Origin: Lentzea jiangxiensis
GTDB lineage: Bacteria > Actinomycetota > Actinomycetes > Mycobacteriales > Pseudonocardiaceae
Length of the DNA stretch: 64,000 nucleotides
Reading direction: 5' to 3'
Assembly: GCF_900104175.1 (NCBI RefSeq)
Contig: NZ_FNIX01000001.1
Span: 496,001 to 560,000 of the forward strand
Part shown: in pieces, positions 26,425-33,979 of the stretch
Numbering within the stretch: position 1 is the first letter of the stretch
How the letters are laid out: every line of letters begins with the position of its first letter
Program-made: the position numbers and the translations under genes
The notes under the pieces: model-generated
The model's database searches: none
Told to the model about the DNA's origin: nothing
Seen by the model: the letters and a program-made list of their open reading frames with translations, nothing else

Positions 26425-28535
26425 TGCTCACGACGGTCATCCGGAGAACTCTGCGCGTGCCCACCTCGGCCGGGGCCGCCGGTGACGGCAGGGCCGCCGC
26501 ACGGCAATTGGACGCCGTGCTGCTCAAGGTCGGGTTCAAGGCCTCGAAGGAACTGCTGGAGCACGTCGCCGGTTTCGCGCAGCCCACCGCGTACACGAAG
26601 TCCATCGTGGACGCCGTGCGCGGGCTCGTCGGCGACGACGTCAAGCACAACCCGTACTTCCTGACGTTCCCGTACGACGTGCCGGACACGGCCGAGTTCT
26701 GGACGGACTGCCTGCGGGACGCGCTCGCTCGTGAGGTACCGGCGGAGGAACTGCGCGTCAACAGCTTCTTCAACCTGCTGGCGATGCCCAAGTACGGGCG
26801 CCGCCAGCACACCTACGAGGAGCTCCTCGCGGCGCACGACGAGCTGGTGCCGTCGATCAAGAACCGCCTCACGGTGCTGCACCTCGGCGGCACCCTCGAG
26901 GAGGAGACCCGCCGCCTCTACCTGGACCTCGCCGCGAGCCCGACCGTGCTCGGCGAAGCCGACCTCGCGCTGTTCGTCGAGCTGGCCGAGCGGATCGGCG
27001 AGGTGCCCGAGACCATCCCGCTGCGGGAGAACCGCGCGGTCGTCAACGCCGCTCGTCTGAACGGCGGGCTGGCCCCGGTCGGGGTCGACACCGTCACCGA
27101 CGTGCTGCGGCTGGCCTGCCAGGCGTCGGGCGGCGACGTCACGTTGCTGGAGGCGACGCGGTTCCGGTCGTTCCGGCGTTCCGAGCGCCGCGTCCTGCTG
27201 GCCGCCCTCGACGAGGTCGTCGCGGGCAACGCGGGCAAGCTCGGCGACGTGCCGCAGCGGCGCGAAGCCTGGAAGCGGCTCGGCGAACGGCTGCACCCGC
27301 ACGAGTACGGCCAGTGGCCGCACGCGCAGGACGTGTTCGCCGTCGCGCGCGGGGAGAAGGCCACCAGCTCGTTCGCCGGACGCGCGGAAATGGCGTTCCA
27401 GGCAGGCGACGTCCGCAAGGCGGCGGAGATCCTGACCGCGGCTCCGGGCATGCTGTTCCGGCAGCTGGACCGGTTGCTGCGCAACGGCACCGCGGACGAC
27501 GTCCCGGTGATCGTCGCCGCGGTGCGCGAAGTCGTTCCCGAGGTGTCCGGCCGGGTGCTCTGCTCGGTGCTGGAACACCTGGAGAACCGCGGAAAGCCGG
27601 ACGTGGCAAGGGTGTTCGCGAACCGGTCGCGCCGCGCGTGGATCGCCGAGGACACCCGGCCGCCGCTCGACGCGGACACCGTCGAGGCCGCCACCTCGGT
27701 GCTGGAGGACGAACTGGTCCGGCGGCTGCCCGCGGTGTCCGGGCTGACCGTGGAACCCGCGGCGCTCGACGTCGTGGTCCCGTTGTCCGGCAATGCTTCC
27801 GAGGAGGGCTTCGGCGTGCAGCCGCGCGGCTCCAGGGTGCCGCTCGACGGCGAGCTGCTGCGGTTCTTCACGTACTGGCGCCAGGCGGAGTTGCCCACCG
27901 ACTACGACCTGTCGGCCGTGCTGCTCGACGAGAAGCTGGAGCACGTCGGCCAGGTGTCGTGGACGAACCTCAGCGACGACGGCGCGTACTACTCCGGCGA
28001 CCTCACCAGCGCGGCCGAGGGCGCGACCGAGTTCATCGACGTGCCGCGCCACGCCGTGCGGACGAAGTACGTCGTGCCGCAGGTGAACCTCTTCTCGGGT
28101 GAGCCGTTCACCAAGGTCGCGGAGTCGATGTTCGGCTTCATGGGCCGCGACCTCGACGAGTTGGGAAAGCCGTACGAGCCGAGCACCGTGCAGGCCCGCA
28201 TGCCGTTGAACGGCTACGGCAACATCGCCGTGCCCGTGATCTTCGAGCGGACGGAGACCGGCTGGACCGGCACGTGGCTGCACCTGTACCTGCGCGGAAC
28301 GCCGTGGTCGAACCAGCTGGAGGCGAACCGCGACATGGTCCGGCTCATCACCTCAGGTGTGTTGCGGCGCAAGTACTTCACGGTCGCGCGACTCGCCGGC
28401 CTGATCCGCCGCAAGACCACTGTGGACGCGCCGGCGCTGCACATCGCGTTGTCGAGGCCGGAAGGGCGTCACGTCGTCACGGTGGACCAGCTCGCGAAAC
28501 TGCTGGAACCGGAAGGCGCGTCACTGCTAGCGTGA
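26424..28535 (+). CDS. Large unknown protein with a TerD-like C-terminal domain
   Basis: A 703-residue cytoplasmic protein. The first roughly 440 residues are helical, rich in Leu/Ala/Glu, possibly repeat-like. From about 490 to 625 the pattern resembles TerD stress-response domains: YDLSAVLLDE, WTNLSDDGAYYSGD (compare the GDN-TG calcium loop), EFIDVP, and a late VPVIFERTETGWTGTWLHLYL strand pair. TerD proteins bind calcium and act in tellurite/phage stress systems; the match is by eye only. Start is uncertain: GTG 26424 or TTG 26412. It is divergent from the XRE/DUF397 pair, which may regulate it. Confidence 0.6.
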   Translation: MLTTVIRRTLRVPTSAGAAGDGRAAARQLDAVLLKVGFKASKELLEHVAGFAQPTAYTKSIVDAVRGLVGDDVKHNPYFLTFPYDVPDTAEFWTDCLRDALAREVPAEELRVNSFFNLLAMPKYGRRQHTYEELLAAHDELVPSIKNRLTVLHLGGTLEEETRRLYLDLAASPTVLGEADLALFVELAERIGEVPETIPLRENRAVVNAARLNGGLAPVGVDTVTDVLRLACQASGGDVTLLEATRFRSFRRSERRVLLAALDEVVAGNAGKLGDVPQRREAWKRLGERLHPHEYGQWPHAQDVFAVARGEKATSSFAGRAEMAFQAGDVRKAAEILTAAPGMLFRQLDRLLRNGTADDVPVIVAAVREVVPEVSGRVLCSVLEHLENRGKPDVARVFANRSRRAWIAEDTRPPLDADTVEAATSVLEDELVRRLPAVSGLTVEPAALDVVVPLSGNASEEGFGVQPRGSRVPLDGELLRFFTYWRQAELPTDYDLSAVLLDEKLEHVGQVSWTNLSDDGAYYSGDLTSAAEGATEFIDVPRHAVRTKYVVPQVNLFSGEPFTKVAESMFGFMGRDLDELGKPYEPSTVQARMPLNGYGNIAVPVIFERTETGWTGTWLHLYLRGTPWSNQLEANRDMVRLITSGVLRRKYFTVARLAGLIRRKTTVDAPALHIALSRPEGRHVVTVDQLAKLLEPEGASLLA

Positions 28536-28682
28536 GCACCAGCGAGGCCATGGGAGTGCTTCCTCCTAACCACTCCAGCGATTAGCGCTCCCGCTTTCCT
28601 CGCCACTCCCTTCCGGGGGACGTGTGTCCGCGAACCGCGCGGACCACGTCGCTCGTGGTGTTTTCCGGGGACACCCCGGCCG

Positions 28683-29651
28683 CTAGCTCCACTCGACGGC
28701 GATGCCCGCGATGCCCGGCCCGACGTCGGCGAAGTACGCGCTGACGACGCCGCCGAGCCCGCACACCAGCTCCTCGACGTCGACCGGAGTCGCGTCGGCC
28801 GAGGCCAGGAACTGCTTCATGCAGCGCGCGGGCATCGCGCGCCGGTGGAACGACAGCTGCACGAGGTACGAGCCGCACGAGTCGCGGAACGTCCGGTGGT
28901 GGCCCGGCGTGGCGCTGCCGGTGTCGTCGACGATCGTGAAGCTGAAAACGTGCTCCTCACCGGCCGCGAGCCGCCGGTCGAACAGCATCTCGACCGCCAG
29001 GTTGCGGGAAACGCCCTCCCTGCGCAGACGGCCCTGGCGGCAGCCTTCACCGGCTCGCACCATCGCGTTCTCGATCGGCGCCCCTTCGTCGCCGTTGTGC
29101 GTCGCCAGGTACCGATCGGGTCCCTGCCGCAACGCGCGCACGACGAGCCGTGTGGTGATGGAGCGTTGTTCGCGGTGCATGCCTATCTGGACGGTGTCGT
29201 GGACGGACAGCACTTCGAGGTCCGCGTTGCCTCGCGCGGCTTCCGGTACGGAGTCGAACGCTGCCAGCAGCGGCGCGGGCTCGGGCCACGTCGCCACCGG
29301 GCGCGGCGCGTAGGTGTTCCCGGTTCGCGGACCGATGAGGTCCAACAAGGACGATGGCGGCAGGCGCAGAACCGTCTCCAGCGCGCGCACGGTGCTTATC
29401 GCGCGCGGCACCTCGGGGTGGCGCAGGCCGCGTTGCCAGTACGAGAGCGTCGACTGACCCACCTGGACACCGAGTTGTTCGAGGTGAGCGCGCAGCCGGG
29501 CGAGCGAGAGGCCGCGGTGGGCGATCGCCTCGCGCAAAGCGCGGTGGAACGGCCCGTAACGCAGCGTCTCGGCGAGCGGGGTCGGCAGACCCCCGGTCGG
29601 GTTACCGATCGGCTCGTTGACCGACTCGGCGTGCCCGGAATCCGCGGTCAC
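28683..29651 (-). CDS. XRE-type regulator with large C-terminal domain
   Basis: A 322-residue protein. Residues of about 30-95 look like a helix-turn-helix: FHRALREAIAHRGLSLARLR, then GVQVGQSTLSYWQRGLRHPE, followed by LRLPPSSLLDLIGPR. The remaining 220 residues are a mixed alpha/beta domain I cannot name. It contains a Cys in DSCGSYLVQLSFHRR and a C-terminal CGLGG. Such proteins are frequent in actinomycetes and unstudied. GTG 29651 lacks a strong ribosome-binding site. It forms the right border of the accessory insert and is divergent from tmk. Confidence 0.7.
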   Translation of the reverse strand: MTADSGHAESVNEPIGNPTGGLPTPLAETLRYGPFHRALREAIAHRGLSLARLRAHLEQLGVQVGQSTLSYWQRGLRHPEVPRAISTVRALETVLRLPPSSLLDLIGPRTGNTYAPRPVATWPEPAPLLAAFDSVPEAARGNADLEVLSVHDTVQIGMHREQRSITTRLVVRALRQGPDRYLATHNGDEGAPIENAMVRAGEGCRQGRLRREGVSRNLAVEMLFDRRLAAGEEHVFSFTIVDDTGSATPGHHRTFRDSCGSYLVQLSFHRRAMPARCMKQFLASADATPVDVEELVCGLGGVVSAYFADVGPGIAGIAVEWS

Positions 29652-29793
29652 CGCGGCACCTACCCTTCCAACGCGCCGTGTGACTGTTCACCGTAGTCAC
29701 TCGTTCTGGTGATCGAAAGATCGGATTTCGTCCGTGTGGGGGACGTGCTGCGGCCGTGTGAGTGGCCGGAACCGGTCCCGTTAGGGTTCGGGC

Positions 29794-30438
29794 GTGGGAA
29801 AGCTCGTAGTGATCGAAGGCCTCGACGGCGCCGGCAAGCGCACCCTCGCCAACGGCTTGACCGAGGCGCTCGGTGCTCAGGGCAGGACCGTGGCCACCCA
29901 CGCGTTCCCGCGCTACGGCCGCAGCGTCCACGCCGACCTGGTCCGCGACGGCCTCTACGGCAGGCTCGGAGACCTCAGCGACTCGGTCTACGGCATGGCC
30001 GTCCTCTACGCGCTCGACCGGCGCGGCGCGGCCGAGGAGATCCGCGAGGACCTCGAGAAGCACGACGTCGTCCTGCTCGACCGGTACGTGGCGTCCAGTG
30101 CCGCCTACAGCGCCGCGCGTCTGCACCAGGACGAGAACGGCGAGTTCGTGCGGTGGGTGCACGAGCTCGAGATCGAGCGCTTCGGGCTGCCTGTTCCGGA
30201 CCTCCACCTGCTGCTGCGCGTGCCCGTCGAGGTCGCGGCCGAGCGGGCGGCGAAGCGGGAGCAGCACGACGAGTCGCGCGCCCGTGACATTTACGAATCC
30301 GATGGCGGGCTGCAGGCCCGGTGCGGGGTCGTTTACGACGGATTGGCGAAGATCGGCTGGCTCGCGCCGTGGCAAGTGGTGGACGGGCGGTCAAACGTGA
30401 ACTTTTCTTCGCTCCTGGAATCACTCTTCACTCCTTGA
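29794..30438 (+). CDS. tmk: Thymidylate kinase
   Basis: A 214-residue dTMP kinase forming dTDP for DNA synthesis. The P-loop EGLDGAGKRTL occupies about residues 8-18 and the DRY motif VLLDRYVASSAAYSAAR is near 91-107. Both fit the actinobacterial Tmk (Rv3247c type), where the lid arginines vary. The position before mtrA agrees with mycobacterial order, though here a methyltransferase gene is inserted. GTG 29794 gives the expected N-terminus. Confidence 0.9.
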   Translation: MGKLVVIEGLDGAGKRTLANGLTEALGAQGRTVATHAFPRYGRSVHADLVRDGLYGRLGDLSDSVYGMAVLYALDRRGAAEEIREDLEKHDVVLLDRYVASSAAYSAARLHQDENGEFVRWVHELEIERFGLPVPDLHLLLRVPVEVAAERAAKREQHDESRARDIYESDGGLQARCGVVYDGLAKIGWLAPWQVVDGRSNVNFSSLLESLFTP

Positions 30439-30453
30439 GTGGTCGCTCACGTG

Positions 30454-30486
30454 CGTACCGGTTGACACGATCGAGTGTCCGGTACG
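30454..30486. promoter_or_regulatory. Nested inverted repeat overlapping a TTGACA element
   Basis: Outer arms CGTACCGG (30454-30461) and CCGGTACG (30479-30486) are perfect complements; inner arms GACAC (30464-30468) and GTGTC (30475-30479) are also complementary. TTGACA lies at 30462-30467. It could be an operator over the promoter of the downstream methyltransferase gene, or a terminator of tmk, whose stop is 15 bases upstream. Confidence 0.45.
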
Positions 30487-30514
30487 TAACTGTGAGTGCA
30501 TAGGAGATCACAAT

Positions 30515-31345
30515 TTGAAGCGTGTCCTGCAGCGCCCTCCGGTCGGTGTCGCCCGTACGGCGGTGCTGATCGCTGCCGCCCGCGCACAAGAGCAGAGCCG
30601 GCTCCACCCACTCTTCGACGACCCCCTCGCCGCCGGCCTGGTGCAGGCCGCCGGCTCCGCGAACGACCTCAACGGCGTGCGCACCCTCGCGGGCGACCAC
30701 TTCGTCCTGCGCACCCGGTACTTCGACGACGTGCTCCTCGGCGCGTCCCGGCCCCAGGTCGTGGTCATGGCCGCGGGCCTCGACACACGGGCGTTCCGGT
30801 TGCAGTGGCCACCGGGCACAAGACTCTTCGAGCTCGACCTGCCCGAGCTCGTCGAGTTCAAGGAGGACGCCCTGCACGACCTGGGAGCCCGGCCCGCGTG
30901 CGAGCGCGTCGTCGTTTCCTGCGACCTGCGCGACGACTGGCCGACGGCCCTGATCCGCGCGGGCTTCGACCCGAACAGGCCCACGGCGTGGTTGCTGGAG
31001 GGCCTGTTCATGTTCCTGCCGCCGGACGCGGGCGAGCGGTTGCTGTACTGGGTGAGCGCGCTCTCCGCCCGGGACAGCACGCTCGCGCTCGAACACGTCA
31101 ACCGCGCCTTCCGGGAGCTGCCGCAGATGAGGGCGGTGCACCAGCGGTTCGGCGCGATGGACGCGCGCTGGCAGTCCGACGTGGAGGATCCGGTCGGGTG
31201 GCTCGACGCCCACGGGTGGGACGCCGAGCTCACGCACCAGGTCGACCTCGCCGCGCAGCACGAACGAGCTGTTCCGGCGATCACCGACCCGCGGAAGGTG
31301 GGTGATGCGCGGATCTGGCTGGCCTCCGCTGTTCGCACGACCTGA
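30515..31345 (+). CDS. SAM-dependent methyltransferase, TIGR00027/LCMT-like family
   Basis: A 276-residue class I methyltransferase of the leucine-carboxyl-methyltransferase-like group abundant in mycobacteria and relatives. N-terminal GVARTAVLIAAARAQE is family-typical; motif I is VVVMAAGLDTRAFRL (about 75-89), and the acidic strand LFELDLPELVEFK follows at about 106-118. Substrate unknown, probably a small acid or polyketide-like compound. TTG 30515 is supported by AGGAGA 7 bases upstream. It is preceded by a marked inverted repeat with TTGACA. Confidence 0.85.
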   Translation: MKRVLQRPPVGVARTAVLIAAARAQEQSRLHPLFDDPLAAGLVQAAGSANDLNGVRTLAGDHFVLRTRYFDDVLLGASRPQVVVMAAGLDTRAFRLQWPPGTRLFELDLPELVEFKEDALHDLGARPACERVVVSCDLRDDWPTALIRAGFDPNRPTAWLLEGLFMFLPPDAGERLLYWVSALSARDSTLALEHVNRAFRELPQMRAVHQRFGAMDARWQSDVEDPVGWLDAHGWDAELTHQVDLAAQHERAVPAITDPRKVGDARIWLASAVRTT

Positions 31346-31521
31346 GAGCACCCGGTAACGAAAGGTGACCCTCGCGCGGTTACTCCCGCGACGAACAGGT
31401 CAAACGGGGTGAGGTGGGGTACGTGGAGCGGCAGTTCCGGCCGGTTACCGAACGGGCGCGCATCGCCACCAGCGGCAACGGAGCCTGGGTGGTGCGCGAA
31501 CGCGCGGCCGGGAGTGCGACG

Positions 31522-32208
31522 ATGTTGAGCATGAAGGCACGCGTGCTCGTCGTCGATGACGACCCCGCCCTGGCGGAGATGCTGACGATCGTGTTGCGCG
31601 GGGAGGGCTTCGACACCGCGGTGGTCGCCGACGGTGCCCGTGCCCTGCCCGCGCTGCGCGAGCTCAAGCCCGACCTCGTGCTGCTCGACCTGATGCTGCC
31701 CGGCATGAACGGCATCGACGTCTGCAAGGCGATCAGGTCCGAGTCGGGCGTGCCGATCGTGATGCTCACCGCGAAGAGCGACACGGTCGACGTGGTGCTG
31801 GGCCTCGAGTCCGGCGCGGACGACTACGTCGTCAAACCGTTCAAGCCGAAGGAGCTGGTCGCCCGCATCCGGGCGCGCCTGCGCCGCACCGAGGCGGAGC
31901 CGTCCGAGGTCCTGCAGATCGGCGACCTCACGATCGACGTCCCCGGCCACGAGGTGCTGCGCGAGGGCCGTCCGATCCAGCTCACGCCGCTGGAGTTCGA
32001 CCTCCTCGTCGCGCTCGCCCGCAAGCCGCGGCAGGTCTTCACCCGCGAGGTGCTGCTCGAGCAGGTGTGGGGTTACCGCCACGCCGCCGACACCCGTCTG
32101 GTGAACGTCCACGTGCAGCGGCTGCGGTCCAAGGTCGAGCGGGACCCGGAGCACCCCGAGGTGGTGTTGACTGTCCGCGGTGTCGGCTACAAGGCCGGCC
32201 CTCCGTGA
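31522..32208 (+). CDS. mtrA: MtrA response regulator
   Basis: A 228-residue OmpR-type regulator nearly identical in its signature segments to mycobacterial MtrA (AEMLTIVLRGEGFDTAV, LLDLMLPGMNGIDVCKA, LLEQVWGYRH). Acidic pocket D12-D14, phosphoacceptor D56 and Lys near 105 are present. The C-terminal winged helix ends VVLTVRGVGYKAGPP. MtrA controls cell division, peptidoglycan hydrolases and dnaA in actinobacteria. I chose ATG 31522 with GGAG 7 bases upstream; ATG 31531 is possible. It leads the mtrA-mtrB-lpqB operon. Confidence 0.96.
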   Translation: MLSMKARVLVVDDDPALAEMLTIVLRGEGFDTAVVADGARALPALRELKPDLVLLDLMLPGMNGIDVCKAIRSESGVPIVMLTAKSDTVDVVLGLESGADDYVVKPFKPKELVARIRARLRRTEAEPSEVLQIGDLTIDVPGHEVLREGRPIQLTPLEFDLLVALARKPRQVFTREVLLEQVWGYRHAADTRLVNVHVQRLRSKVERDPEHPEVVLTVRGVGYKAGPP

Positions 32209-32218
32209 CAGGTGGCGT

Positions 32219-33979
32219 ATGAAGTTCGTTCGTCCGGTCGTCGCGAAGGCGCAGCTCCTCGCTGAGGAGGCGCGCAAGCGGTGGGCCGCGTTCGGTGACC
32301 TTTGGCGTCGGTCGCTGCAGCTGCGCGTCGTCGTGTCCACGCTCGCGCTCTCGTCCGCCGTGGTGTTCGTGCTGGGCATGGTGCTGCAGATGCAGATCAC
32401 CAACCAGCTGCTGAACACCAAGGACGAGGCCGCGGTGCGGCAGGCGATGGCGTCGCGGGCGCTGATCCAGTCCGACCTCGTCGGCCTGAACCCCGGCCCG
32501 GACAGCGTGCAGACGCGGTTCACCAGCGCGATCAACAAGCTCGCCGTCGGTGGCAACGGAACCGACGCCACGACGGCGGGCGCCGGCGCGTTCGAACCGG
32601 TGCTGGCGGACGGACTGGGTTCGGCCGGTGCCGGGCGCGTGCCGTCCGTCGGCAAGCTCGAGGACGTGCCGCGCGGCCTGCGCGAGATGGTCGAGAACGG
32701 CACCGAGGGCACCCAGATCCACACGGTGCAGCGCGACGGCGCGGCGACGACGTTGTTCGTCGTGGGCCTGCCGATCAGCACGTCCGCGCGCTCCATGCAG
32801 ATGTACCTGATCTTCCCCCTGACCGCCGAGCAGCGCACCGCCGAGGTCGTGCAGTCGACGCTCGCGGTCGGCGGCATAGTGCTGCTGGTCCTGCTCGCGC
32901 TGATCGCGAACCTGGTGACGCGCCAGGTCGTCCGGCCGGTGCGGCAGGCGGCCGAGGTCGCGGAGCGGTTCGCGGACGGCACGCTGCACGAGCGCATGCA
33001 CGTCGTCGGCGAGGACGACGTGGCGCGCCTGGCCGAGTCGTTCAACGAGATGGCCGAGTCGATCCAGGCCCAGTTCAAGCAGCTGGAGGAGTTCGGCCAG
33101 CTGCAACGCCGCTTCACCTCCGACGTCTCGCACGAGCTGCGCACACCGTTGACGACGGTGCGCATGGCCGCGGACGTCCTGCACGCCTCCCGCGAGCAGT
33201 TCCCCGCCGGCCTCGCCCGCTCCACCGAGCTGCTGGTCGACGAGCTCGACCGGTTCGAGTCGCTCCTCGGTGACCTGCTGGAGATCTCCCGCCTCGACGC
33301 CGGCGTCGAGGAGCTGACCGCCGAGCAGGTCGACATCCGAGTGCTGGCCCGCCGCGCGCACGACTCGGTGCGCGCGATCTCCACGAGCGCCAACTCGCCG
33401 GTCGTGCTCGACCTGCCGGACGACGAGCTCACCGCGGAGCTCGATTCCCGCCGCGTGGAACGGATCCTGCGCAACCTGCTGGCGAACGCCATCGACCACG
33501 GCGAGGGCCAGCCCGTCGAACTCACCATGCGAGGCAACGCCGACGCCGTCGCGATCACCGTGCGGGACCACGGCGTCGGTCTGCGGCAGGGCGAGGCGGA
33601 ACTGGTCTTCAGCCGCTTCTGGCGCGCGGACCCGTCGCGCAACCGCCGCACCGGCGGCACCGGCCTCGGCCTGTCGATCTCGCTGGAGGACGCCCGCCTG
33701 CACGGCGGCTGGCTGGAGGCGTGGGGCGAACCCGGCCACGGCGCCGTGTTCCGCCTGACGTTGCCGCGCAGGCACGGCGAGGAACTGCGCGAGAGCCCGC
33801 TGCCGCTCGCGCCCGCGATCCAGCACGAATCCGTCGTGGTGACCGAGGAGCCCGCCGCGGCCGAGGAGCCGGGCGAGATCGAGCTGAGGCCGGAGGAGAT
33901 CACCTGGCAGCCCGCGGAGCCCGTCGACGGCACCGGCGCGGAGAAGTCGCCGGACGAGGTTTCGGAGGAAGTGCGGTGA
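32219..33979 (+). CDS. mtrB: MtrB sensor histidine kinase
   Basis: A 586-residue membrane kinase, partner of MtrA. TM1 lies near residues 36-57, an extracellular sensor region to about 210, TM2 at about 211-235, then a HAMP domain. The H-box SDVSHELRTPLTTVRMA has the phosphorylated His near residue 305, and the ATPase has N box (LLANAIDHGEG), DHGVGL and TGGTGLGLSI. The C-terminal tail (about 530-586) is acidic and Pro-rich. ATG 32219 lies 10 bases after mtrA; its stop overlaps lpqB by 4 bases (GTGA). Confidence 0.95.
   Translation: MKFVRPVVAKAQLLAEEARKRWAAFGDLWRRSLQLRVVVSTLALSSAVVFVLGMVLQMQITNQLLNTKDEAAVRQAMASRALIQSDLVGLNPGPDSVQTRFTSAINKLAVGGNGTDATTAGAGAFEPVLADGLGSAGAGRVPSVGKLEDVPRGLREMVENGTEGTQIHTVQRDGAATTLFVVGLPISTSARSMQMYLIFPLTAEQRTAEVVQSTLAVGGIVLLVLLALIANLVTRQVVRPVRQAAEVAERFADGTLHERMHVVGEDDVARLAESFNEMAESIQAQFKQLEEFGQLQRRFTSDVSHELRTPLTTVRMAADVLHASREQFPAGLARSTELLVDELDRFESLLGDLLEISRLDAGVEELTAEQVDIRVLARRAHDSVRAISTSANSPVVLDLPDDELTAELDSRRVERILRNLLANAIDHGEGQPVELTMRGNADAVAITVRDHGVGLRQGEAELVFSRFWRADPSRNRRTGGTGLGLSISLEDARLHGGWLEAWGEPGHGAVFRLTLPRRHGEELRESPLPLAPAIQHESVVVTEEPAAAEEPGEIELRPEEITWQPAEPVDGTGAEKSPDEVSEEVR

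Noticed and set aside
28582-28878. 98-residue leftward frame downstream of the TerD-like gene
   Set aside because: A shadow of the XRE regulator at 28683-29651 in another frame; very Arg-rich composition typical of off-frame GC-rich DNA.
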